From NCBI RefSeq assembly GCF_001625305.1, contig NW_017802991.1, positions 484,318 through 548,317 of the forward strand: a DNA stretch of 64,000 bases. The letters run 5' to 3'. Both the position numbers and the translations under genes were made by a program. Numbering within the stretch: the first letter of the stretch is position 1; every line of letters begins with the position of its first letter. This document shows, one piece after another, positions 55,490 to 64,000 of this stretch. The DNA is from Branchiostoma belcheri (Eukaryota; Chordata; Leptocardii; Amphioxiformes; Branchiostomatidae). The notes beneath the pieces were generated by a model. It was not told the origin of the DNA and made no database searches. It saw only the letters and a list, made by a program, of their open reading frames with translations.

Positions 55490-55571
55490 CCAAGTTACAA
55501 ACTTTCAAGGTGAAGTGCATGGATCAAAAGTGACCTCTAGCAGTTCAATGAAGGACTGCAGCATCGTAATA

Positions 55572-55740
55572 GACCTGCAGCTGTATGACAGGGTCAAGTA
55601 ACACAAAGGTGCTCTCATATATATAGTTTCTACATGTTCATGTACTGAGGCCACACCAATTTACTAAGCTACAAACGTGAAGTGTATGGATCAAAAGCAA
55701 CCTCTAGCAGTTCAATGAAGAACTGCACCATAATGTTGTC
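55572..55740 (+). repeat. Tandem duplicate of the intersectin stop-codon region
   Basis: GACCTGCAGCTGTATGACAG, followed by GGTCAAGTAA, repeats the last codons and stop at 55461-55489. Then 55665-55740 repeats the following UTR (GTGAAGTGCATGGATCAAAA-type sequence), split by a short insert with a GGCCACACCAATTTA fragment. A third, diverged UTR copy is at about 59973-60035. Confidence 0.85.
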
Positions 55741-56467
55741 CATGACAGTGTTCTAGCCAGCCTGAAAATTTTGACATAACATCATGTTGAGCGCCAAAGA
55801 TTGGGCCAAATTTTTGTCCGTCATGAGTGGCAAAATCCTGTCAAATGACGAAAAGATGGGGTAAAACACTGGGTAAACCACTTCAAAAATTAATGTAAGA
55901 AATAAAAATGAAAGCAAATAGCTGCTGGTGTAGACTGTGGAATATATTCAGATAAAGTTTCTTAATAATAATAGCAAACAATGTACAGATAAACCTGTAT
56001 ATAACCTGCAATACTCTTTGTACAAAAAAATGGGACTTTGCAAATGTGGAGAGCACAAAAGCAGTGTCTCTAATGATTATGACGTGAATTCATGTTTTTA
56101 AAATTCATTGTTGCTTTTGATCAATAATGTGGCCACTCAGGCTGAAGTGGTCAAGTCCATGTATCATAATATAGTTTAGAATTATAGTAAAAACATAATA
56201 CAAGAGAAAACTTTAAATTCCATATTAGATTCAATATCATTCCATGACTACCATTGACATACCATGTCAACCATTCAAACATACTAAATAGAATTTCTAC
56301 TCAGAAAGATATAAAATACTGAATATCTTGACCTAAAGGATGTATATATCAGGGTAGAATCTCTGATTTGGTAGAATCATGATTGATCAAGATCAGAGTC
56401 TTTGTCAACAGAGACTCGAATAGGGTGGTTTCCCTTTTATGAATCCAAAAATTTTGATTTAAAGTGC

Positions 56468-56825
56468 AGGCCTAGAAAAATTTTCTTCGTATTGTCCCAG
56501 CACTGTCCCAAAAATGAATTTTAATTGTCCCAAAGTAAGGATGAACTGTCCCAACCTGTTTTTTGGGAAGTGTTGTTTTGGGGAGTATTGTATGACTTTA
56601 ACTTGAAGTCAACTTTATTTTGCTTATGTTCACAGTAGACAGGAAAGTTGGGGGAATTTTCCAGAACCAAAACCAAGACATGTTCCTGATAAACAAAAGA
56701 AGGGCTGACATTCTGATGTTATTAATTTTGCATTGTCCCCAAAATGTCCCAAAGTGTCTTTTTAGTTGTCCCAGCCTAAATTTTAGTGGTCAGTGACCAT
56801 TGGAACACCTTTAATTTCAAGCCCT
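56468..56825. mobile_element. MITE of the TGTCCC-rich CAGGCCT family
   Basis: The left CAGGCCTAGAAAAATTTT and right TTAATTTCAAGCCCT termini are decayed. The interior matches 10575-10926 in the same order (CCCAGCACTGTCCC, AACTTGAAGTCAACTTTATT). Confidence 0.7.
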
Positions 56826-58411
56826 AAAAGTGACATGAATCAAAGCCTGAATGTCTTTTAAGTGAATATCTTAAAATCTACAGACTCCAATCAGGATACC
56901 TGCTGGTAGAATTGACAATTCTGCTAGTAGAGATTCCAAATTGTGTTGATCCTTAGTACCAGATCGTAATATCTACCCTGATATATATTTACTCACAGAA
57001 TTGCTGGATGCATTTTATGTTTTTAGTGACCACATTCTGAATAAAATAAATCTAACAAAGCTTTCAAGATAAAATTTAAGCAATTGTTTATTTGGCTATA
57101 CAATAACAAAAAAATTGCATACTTATTTCTTGCATATTCTATTTGCGCCATACATGTTTTTTGTGCCAGGAAAGAGATTCTTTTTTTGAACAACAGTCCT
57201 CAGCCATACAAAAAAAAAGCACATTTTGTGTAACCAAGGAGATTTAAAAATGTAACTTTGATTTCTTTTAAATTTGCCCTTAATATGCAGTTCCTTCTTG
57301 GCTAGCTCGAAATGTTTTTGTATGTTTTTTCTGAGATTACTGACTAATATGATATCAATATACAAATGTATGAGCTGAATATTTTGTACATTTGCATGTA
57401 AAGAAAAGATGTCTAACATCATATAATACACTGAATGAAATTCTAGTTTGGTAAGTGATAGTTTCAAGAAAGTGTGCCATAGAGCATTATGATTCAAGGA
57501 GTGGAAATTATATATCACAACTCTGTATTGTTTCATAAGTTGTGTTACATGATCATATGAGATTGAAGCTGTCTTATTGAAGCTTTTAATACTTATCAAA
57601 TTGAAACTTACAGTGTCTGTCTCTTTCTAAAAGAAACATGACTTGTTTTTCTGGCTATATTTTCAAGCAGACTATCCTGAACTAATTTGTACAATATTGT
57701 GTAATTTGAAATTTAGAAAATTGCCAAGATCCATTTGTTGCAAAATTATTGTTGATTGAGTTTTTTTCTAGAGTTAATCTTTATGATAATTGTAAATGTT
57801 ACATATTACATTTTGATGTTTGAGATCATTTGAATAGCAAAAAGATGTCAGTTGATAATAACAATATTATCACTTGGGCTACTGTATATGTTGGGCTACC
57901 TTGGAAATCAGTTGTCCTAAACTGAAGGTACCACCCAACCGTTTTAAGATCAATAAATAAATCACTTACATGTACGTATATCTGGTTTAATTATCTGTAA
58001 TTATTGCTAACAGTGAACCTATTTTAATCTTAGACGTAAATATAGTTTCATCTAATTGTATTACTTGCAAGAAAATTTGTTAAATTTTTTGCAAGAAGAA
58101 AGACTAAATGTGTTACAGAGACCAAGAATCAAAGAAGGTACATAATATGAACTGGTTGAACCTCTCATTGTGTAATAATATTATTGACAATCATTGCCAA
58201 ATGTATATATAACTAGTGTGTAATCATGCATGAGATTATTAAATCATAATTGTGATCAATTATAGCCTGATACATTAATATTCTACAGTGTTGGAGAAGT
58301 TGGAGCTGTTATTTTACTTTTTTTGTCAGTGATACAAACTCAAGCTTATTAAATCATACAGGCTTGAAACCTGGCATAATTCCATTACACAATTAAAAGA
58401 CTGGCCATCTA

Positions 58412-58734
58412 GGCCACACCAATTTAATTTCTTGGTTAACAGATTCACCCACTTCAGAAAAAATTCAGAATCAACTGCAAAATGCTCATATTTTTGCCCT
58501 GAACAGTTGAAAACAGTCCTTTTCTTCCTAGGTGTTACAGTTATTCCATCCTTCAATGCAGTGGTATCATTAAAAGTTTCAAATTCATTGTTTAGATTTT
58601 TGTTGACTTCATGGCAGCTCCTATTGTACCATTTTGGGCCATAATAGGATGCCTAGGCCTGTTTTTTTTTTCACCCGCCCCCTCCATTATTTTTCTAGAA
58701 AAATCCGTTAACCAAGAAATTAAATTGATGTGGA
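58412..58734. mobile_element. Family A MITE, GTTAACC subtype
   Basis: The left GGCCACACCAATTTAATTTC and the right AAGAAATTAAATTGATGTGG are inverted. The subterminal GTTAACCAAGAAATT is shared with 7298-7674. Confidence 0.82.
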
Positions 58735-59068
58735 CTTAGATTTAGGCAAACAAATTGAGAGAAGGTGAGGTATATCCATATTGCACATACAGATGAAAAA
58801 TTAGAATACCATTCATCATCATCATCATAATGTAAAGGAAAGTGTGATTTTTTTTTCAACTGACGCGTTATTAATGATGTTAATGTTAATGATGCTTTAT
58901 TGAGATGAAATCATGATGCAAACTTATAGTAAAACAAAGCACATAGGGTGTAAGCCATAGTATAGGCTTTATTGTTTTTCTGTTTTCCAGAGCAGGTTGA
59001 TCAAGCATTATACATTACAGTTTATGTCACTATAATTCTAGTTATGTTTTTATGTAGTTTTAACATAA

Positions 59069-59382
59069 GGCCACACCAATTTGATTTGTTGGTTCTTGGA
59101 TTCGCCTCTTCATTTTTTTTCTGACTTGCAAAAAAAAAGATTCTAGTTCAGAAACAACTCAAAATGCCCATATTTTGCCCCCAACAGTTGAGGAATGTCC
59201 TTTTCTTCCTAGTTGTTACAGTGATTGATTAAAAGTTCAAACTTCTTTGTTTGAATAATAACCCAGCCTATTGTGTTGACTTCATGGCTCCTATCATAGC
59301 ATTCGTAGCTATAATAGAATGCCTGTTGCTTCATAATTTTTCTGGAAAAATCCAAGAACCAACAAATTAAATTGGTGTGGCC
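59069..59382. mobile_element. Family A MITE
   Basis: The left GGCCACACCAATTTGATTTG and right CAAATTAAATTGGTGTGGCC are inverted. Flanks are TAA and TTA. Confidence 0.85.
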
Positions 59383-60185
59383 TTAAAAGTACAGATAAAA
59401 TTTAATTGTATTCCTTTCTTCAAATACAATAACTTGTTGAGGGGTAAAACAGGATTTCTTGCAACCGAGGCACCACTTCTGAACTGAATTAGTATTCAGA
59501 ACTAGACATATATATTAGAAATTTTGTCAGTAAAGTCTCAGCCCTTCATTGTGAATTATTATACTCAGGCTGGTATTATATTTCAGGCTTGCTACTTCAT
59601 TTGCTGTTTTGCTTGTAACTTCAATCTCTGATGAGTTTAAACTGAATTAATTATGCAATTTGAATGTGCAAAATAGCCTGAATGTGTGTCTTGCAGTGCA
59701 ATGACTGATATTGATAATAATAAAGCAGGATTCTAATACTTGTGTTCTCTGTCATTTGCCTGTGAAATACATTCATTTTTTTATATTATTATGTTAATTT
59801 TTTTAAGTCTTATCTTCAAACTACGCTTTATGATATTCTTGTCCTTAATGGTGAAAGCATTATTATATGTAACGTTAACAGTTACTGTAAGTATGGGTGT
59901 TACTCTGCACCAGGGTAACCGATTTGATTGTGAATTCAGCACCAAGGACATGTATGCATATCAGTGCAAAGTTGGTGAAGTGCACGTATCAAAAGCGGCC
60001 CCTAGCAGTGTAATGAAAAACTGCACCATGTTGGCTGGCCTGCTCCTTACAACTGCAGTGATTTTTGGGCGACGCCTTAGGAGCGGAGCCGTTGGTATAG
60101 TACTGCGATTGAGTTGAAAATATTCTAAGAATATATGTACTTGAAAATGTCTGAGAATCACGGAAATGAGTTGGTGTGACTCTAA

Positions 60186-60572
60186 GGCCATGTTGATTTG
60201 ATTATATGGATGACATCCGCGCGCGCATGAATTTTCGGCCGTTTCCAAAAAAAAAAAGTTTTCAACCAAACTGTAAATCGTACAAAACTGTTGCAAAATG
60301 AGCAAATATTTACCGTAAGTTGCAAAATAAATAATTGAAAACGAAGCCATTGTCGTAGAATGCCAAAATCAAACGAAAAAGACAAAATATAAAGAAATGA
60401 ATTTGAAGAGTGGATTCGCCATACTTTGTGTCATTTGTTCAACCTTCATGACCACGTGGATTTCATCATGAAAGCAACTTTTTTTTTTTGCTAAACTTTT
60501 TTTTATTCGCACGCTCGCAACAGTTTTGGGCTTCCCAGAGGATGTCATCCATATAATCAAATCAACATGGCC
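60186..60572. mobile_element. Family B MITE ending in the lectin-NHL stop codon, TSD TAA
   Basis: The left GGCCATGTTGATTTGATTAT and right ATAATCAAATCAACATGGCC are exactly inverted and extend into GGATGACATCC/GGATGTCATCC. TAA lies at 60183-60185 and 60573-60575. On the minus strand the TSD reads TTA and joins the first G of the element, giving the in-frame TAG of the neighbouring gene. Confidence 0.92.
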
Positions 60573-61404
60573 TAATATTTGGGAAAGATGGTTACAAAGC
60601 TATTTTGTAACCCATTTGACACCACAAGCTGCCCCTCCCCGCCTGTAGCAACATGCATGGGTTGATAAATATAAGTAACAGTGCGGATGTGCTCTCCCTC
60701 AGCTGTGAACATCTCCACCCGGTTGTTCCGAGTATCAACCACGATCACACGCCCCAAACTGTCCACACAGATTCCTGAGGGCTGATGTAGATTCCCTGCT
60801 CCACTACCTTTGCTGCCAAAACTGGACAGGTAGACTCCATTCTTGTCATACTGTAGAATACGAGAGTGCCACTTGTCTATGATGTAGATGGTCCCATTCG
60901 TGTCTACGAAAGGGATCATTACTGATCGTATATCCCCAGGAATAGGCAGCCTGATCAAGTTACCGTTACATGTTGGTGTCCGTGTGTAAGTAGGACTTAA
61001 CCACATAATTCTGGGCCCTTTTGTTGTCAGTATGATTCTGTCAGAAAGCTGGTGCCAGGCAATCCCATAGATTTTTAAAGTTTTGCTGCATGCTAACTTG
61101 GCCAGTTCATGGCCATCTTTGCTGTATTGTTGGATGGCATTTCCGTCAATTCTGTAACTGAAACCTCTGTACAAAACGACCCACAGGGTGTCGTTGTGGC
61201 CCATGCACACGGCCCATGGTTTCATGTTTCCTGTGGAGAAACTACGAAGGAAAACTCCCTTCATGCTGAAGACCTGGATTCTTTTGTTGTACTCGTCAGC
61301 CACAAATATCTCGTTAGTCGAGGACACGGCCAGTCCAGTCACACGGTCAAACTGGCTGGGGCCTTTTCCTTTCCCACCAAAGGTGATATTCTTTTTCACT
61401 TCTG
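60572..61404 (-). CDS. Lectin-NHL gene, last exon: NHL-repeat propeller
   Basis: About 277 codons. After the acceptor TTTTACCAG the frame reads AEVKKNITFGGKGKGPSQ. NHL-type units follow: GLAVSSTNEIFVADEYNK/RIQVFS, then PWAVCMG, IYGIAWH, GTIYIIDKWHSRILQY and GICVDSLGRVIVVDTRNN/RVEMFT, ending SFVTIFPKY and TAG. These G-I-x-V-D...D-x-x-N-x-R-V-x-x-F units form a beta-propeller, as in TRIM2/3 and brat. No RING, B-box or filamin domain was seen; the upstream exons encode a lectin domain instead. A tandem CAG|CAG acceptor could drop one codon. It converges on intersectin. Confidence 0.92.
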
Positions 61405-61479
61405 CTGGTAAAACAGAGTAAAACACTTAGTGTAGTGGGCACCACTTTTCAGACTGTAATTATTAGTACTAATACCCTG

Positions 61480-61590
61480 TTATATGGATACATGTAGATA
61501 GGTAGATCAATTAATAGATAGATATTAGATAGATAGAATATACGATAGATATAGAGAAATATAGATATACATGTAGATAGATAGATACTA
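61480..61590. repeat. Imperfect (GATA)n microsatellite
   Basis: Repeated ATAGATAG words with interruptions, in the intron of the minus-strand gene. Confidence 0.85.
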
Positions 61591-61792
61591 TTGCATGTTA
61601 TTGACTATTTTCACAATTTAGCACTTCAAAATTAGGAAAAGTTGTAGACAGTATCGTTTTGAGATGAGGATCATACTCATCTCATACTATGAGAAACATT
61701 CAATTAATTTACCACTGATCATGAATTAAGACCTGATCATGCTTAAGGCACAGAGTGCTACCAGAAGAAGAGAAGTGAATAATTGCACCCAC

Positions 61793-61938
61793 CTTCACAG
61801 TGGTACGTTACTTCCAGGTACTTGTTTATGCCCCTGCACGGCCTGTGTACACTACCGTAGGGAAGGAAACGCTTGCCGTGTACTTGCAAGTTACACTGCT
61901 GCAACCCCTGACAAACTGCCCTTATCATGTACTCTTGT
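61793..61938 (-). CDS. Lectin-NHL gene exon: second half of SUEL-type lectin domain
   Basis: The minus-strand acceptor TTTGCCACAG is followed by RQEYMIRAVCQGLQQCNL, then QVHGKRFLPYGSVHRPC and RGINKYLEVTYHCE, and the donor GAA|G|GTGGGT. The pattern C-x-G-x-x-x-C, F...PC, KYLEV-x-Y-x-C is the hallmark of the galactose-binding lectin (SUEL/RBL) domain. One base completes Arg from the upstream exon. One base (G) carries to the NHL exon, giving Ala. All three exons therefore join in frame. Confidence 0.88.
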
Positions 61939-62099
61939 CTGTGGCAAATATAAGAACTATGTTAAAACCGTCAGTTATTTTTTCAAATTGACACATATGA
62001 ATAGCTTATTTAAGGATGATGTAGAAATCAGACAGCTGTGAATTTTACAAATGTCAACACACTTTTCTGCAATATCTACAAATTTTACAAATTGGTTTA

Positions 62100-62400
62100 T
62101 TCAGAGAAGCATATTGCAGCCTGACGGCTGAAATGCATGCTTATTTACAGTCAATTGATATACAGACTTAGACTGAATTTTAAAACAGGTACAATTCTAA
62201 AATCATTATGCAACAAATTTAAAATCACATTAAAAGCAGTAATTAAACAAGATGTAGTTATATAAGCTTAGTCAACTAATGGGGTCTCAGTACTTTAAGT
62301 GGCAGTCAATCAAATCGTGAGAAGACCCTATACAATCGTAGCTTAAGCAGTTCATGTAAATATTCGTGGCATAGAGTCTTTACAACTGAGTGTCGTTACT
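62100..62400. other. Intronic sequence, possibly the 3' end of the LINE fragment
   Basis: AT-rich. On the minus strand it follows the reverse-transcriptase fragment and may be its 3' untranslated part (AGCCGTCAGGCTGCAATATG near 62110-62130). Nothing else was identified. Confidence 0.4.
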
Positions 62401-62751
62401 GTAGTAGAGTCTCAAAGCTCGTGGTATAAAGGACATTGAATGTCTTTTGCTTTTACTTCTCATTGACTGATGCCGACTTCCCCTGCGGAGGTTGTAGTGA
62501 CTGGCCAAGGGGGTAGTGATGAATCCCCAGAGGGGAGAAGTACTGTCCTTTAGGATACTTTCAAGTGTTCTCAGTGTAGCTCTCTCGCGTCTGTTTGCGA
62601 GGGTAGGGAGTGCGTCAGCAGGTAGCCCGATGATCCTGAGGCAGCGCTTCTGGATTGATTCTAGTGAGTCTGACAGGTGTTTGGGAAGTCCGCCCCAAAC
62701 CGGGCTAGCATATTCAAGAATAGGTCTTATGAAAGTCAGGTAGATCTGCAT
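62380..62751 (-). mobile_element. LINE reverse-transcriptase C-terminal fragment
   Basis: An open frame of 123 codons with IYLTFIRPILEYASPVWG and then LESIQKRCLRIIG. This is the signature just after the RT catalytic core in many non-LTR retrotransposons (RPxLEYAxPVW...QxxxLRxI). It lacks the upstream YADD region. It is a truncated insertion inside the lectin-NHL intron, possibly with the neighbouring tail at 62760-62908. Confidence 0.8.
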
Positions 62752-62759
62752 GAGGACAT

Positions 62760-62875
62760 CTATCGGGAGCCCCGATAGATCCTGTATCTATATGATACAA
62801 GATGTCTCAACTACAACAGTTACAATGTTATACATGTAATATACATTGTATCCATTGCAATTGTTGCGCAATAAA

Positions 62876-62908
<33 letters not shown>
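62760..62908 (+). mobile_element. LINE-like 3' tail with (GATT)n
   Basis: An ATCTATCGGG...CCCGATAGAT hairpin is followed by a 3' region and GCAATAAAGATTGATTGATT with about eight GATT units. It is a typical retrotransposon 3' terminus, facing the fragment at 62380. Confidence 0.6.
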
Positions 62909-62909
<1 letters not shown>

Positions 62910-63146
62910 AAAACTTATTTACACGTTAAATAGCAAGAGAAAAATTACAGGACAAACATTTGATATAAATTACAAACTCATGTAATCAAGAGGAAATGAA
63001 TAATCAGTTTCATGTTTAGCAAAAGTCCAATTACTTCTCCCAACAAAGAAAGAATATCAGATGTTACAACTAAAGATAAAGTTGCCATCAAGCTTCTAGA
63101 TGACCTAGCCTGGCTAAATCACACTCCTACTGGTCAGCCCACCCAA

Positions 63147-63419
63147 GGGGGCCTGCATGCCCTTTTTCGTAGAGCGCAATCGGCCGTTTTAATTTTACGT
63201 ATAGCGTAGATGGTTCGCTCTAATTTAACGTAAAGCGTAATTGGTGCATTTTGCGTAGAGCGTAATTCACCGTTTTAATTCTACATAATGCGCTGTAGCC
63301 ACTTGGAATTTAAAAGCTTATCGAGAGGTTTCCTGAATTCAGCGTAATACGAAGGCAGCTCTCAAAATTTAGCATAGAGCGTTGTCTGGACCCTCCCCCC
63401 CCCTCCCATGCAGGCCCCC
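63147..63419. mobile_element. GGGGGCCTGCATG element with repeated GCGTAAT words
   Basis: The left GGGGGCCTGCATG and right CATGCAGGCCCCC are exactly inverted. The interior repeats degenerate GTAGAGCGTAAT-type words at roughly 33-bp spacing. Its plan is that of 54935-55146, but with a different word. No clear target duplication was seen. Confidence 0.7.
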
Positions 63420-63535
63420 ACGCAACAGTTGCTGCCAGTAAGGGATTGGCTACTAGCGGATATACCTTTTAGAGGGCTGCTATCTGTAGCTATAGGGGTG
63501 GGATTAGATGTCTAGATCGGTTATGGTGCTCCTAC

Positions 63536-63686
63536 CTCCTAAAATCAAATTGACACGTGTCACAAGACTTGAGCGTACATCCACAGCGAGGACCGTTTTC
63601 CCTCCGACCGTAAAAGGCATCGTCAATCACGATCAGCTCATTCGCTGCACAAGACAGTCGCATGATCTCCTTTTCACAGGATTTTT
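63536..63686 (-). CDS. Lectin-NHL gene exon: first half of SUEL-type lectin domain
   Basis: The minus-strand acceptor TTGATGCAG is followed by two bases completing a codon and KSCEKEIMRLSCAANELI, then VIDDAFYGRRENGPRC, GCTLKSCDTC and QFDFR, with donor AG|GTAGGA. C-E-x...L-x-C...I-x-I-x-x-A-x-Y-G-R is the N-terminal signature of SUEL lectins. The extra Cys-rich GPRCGCTLKSCDTC stretch resembles the variable loop. The two-base overhang fits the exon at 61793-61938. Signal-peptide exons should lie beyond the window. Confidence 0.85.
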
Positions 63687-63718
63687 CTGCATCAATGATA
63701 TAGCATCTTTACCTTTAG

Positions 63719-63780
63719 GCCACACTAGTCTGATTTATTGGTTATCAGATTAATTTAGAAAAGTATAAAGCAACAGAGTG
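63719..63780. mobile_element. Terminal fragment of family A MITE
   Basis: GGCCACACTAGTCTGATTTA followed by TTGGTTATCAGATTAA resembles the family A left end. The right end is not found before the window edge. Confidence 0.5.
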
Positions 63781-64000
63781 AAAAAAATTCTATGACAACC
63801 AACCTCATCCTAGTATTGTACAGTAGAGGTACCAGTTTGTTCAAAAAGTTCAAATTAAAAATGTGCAAAACATTAGATGGATACACCTTAGAAAGTATAA
63901 AAACTGTAAGTGGTATTTAAACCCCAAATGATACACTCAGATAACAGTTTTGTTGTACATTTTTCACCTATTACTTAAATAGATTCTCAAATTCCATACT

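Larger units (their letters stand above)
55490..59735 (+). other. 3' untranslated region and downstream flank of intersectin
   Basis: No further coding exon is supported. AATAAA words near 57041-57050 and at about 59717 (followed by a GT-rich stretch) are candidate polyadenylation signals. The first 250 bases contain a duplicate of the coding tail. Further down are the MITEs at 56468, 58412 and 59069. An AT-rich minus ORF at 57123-57599 is judged to be chance. Confidence 0.55.

Noticed and set aside
57123-57599. 158-codon minus-strand ORF in the 3' flank
   Set aside because: The translation is Ile/Lys/His/Phe-rich as expected from AT-rich DNA, with no domain, no splice logic and no relation to neighbours.
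59740-60117. 125-codon plus-strand ORF between the genes
   Set aside because: It begins in AT-rich sequence giving a hydrophobic run and ends across the diverged UTR duplicate. There is no recognisable protein.
60572-61404. TRIM2/3-type ubiquitin ligase
   Set aside because: NHL repeats alone suggested TRIM, but the two upstream in-frame exons encode a SUEL lectin domain, and no RING or B-box is seen.

Overview
The window is animal nuclear DNA with introns, AT-rich non-coding sequence and many short inverted-repeat transposons. It carries most of one large intersectin gene on the plus strand. The tail of a second gene follows on the minus strand, so the two genes converge. A single pro-orthologous intersectin, SUEL-type lectin and NHL domains, and the dense MITE load suggest an invertebrate deuterostome, most probably a cephalochordate (amphioxus, Branchiostoma). 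That assignment is inference; no species marker was found.

Plus strand, 2626-55489: 39 core exons, 4 probable cassette exons and one duplicated alternative exon of intersectin (ITSN), a scaffold and Cdc42 exchange factor of clathrin-mediated endocytosis. The N-terminal EH domains lie upstream of the window. In order the exons encode the end of the EH-linker and the coiled coil (2626-11236), a proline-rich and DPF-rich segment like that of Eps15 (12219-16325), SH3A (18525-19518), SH3B (20717-22534), SH3C (23588-23772), an extended linker of optional exons (24315-27321), SH3D (30821-32929), SH3E (34364-34549), the DH domain (42125-46806), the PH domain (46567-50698) and the C2 domain (52192-55489). 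The core exons sum to 4,583 nt. After the 2-nt split codon at the left end they stay in one open frame of 1,526 codons plus TAA, which supports the junctions chosen by eye.

Minus strand, 63686-60572: three exons encode a complete SUEL-type galactose-binding lectin domain joined to an NHL-repeat propeller. Its 5' end lies beyond the window. Its stop codon is formed by the target-site duplication plus first base of a MITE.

Introns are packed with mobile elements: a 2.2-kb element with terminal inverted repeats and an unrecognised ORF (3884-6116), hAT-like non-autonomous elements with 8-bp target duplications, at least ten copies of a GGCCACACC...GGTGTGGCC MITE with 3-bp TNA duplications, several other foldback families, tRNA-derived SINEs, LINE fragments, minisatellites and microsatellites. 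No bacterial features, CRISPR arrays or free-standing RNA genes were seen.

The most notable points are a pair of tandem-duplicated C2 exons that differ at a calcium-ligand position, a DPF-motif array inside intersectin, a run of phase-0 cassette exons between SH3C and SH3D, a lectin-NHL domain combination, and a transposon-supplied stop codon.
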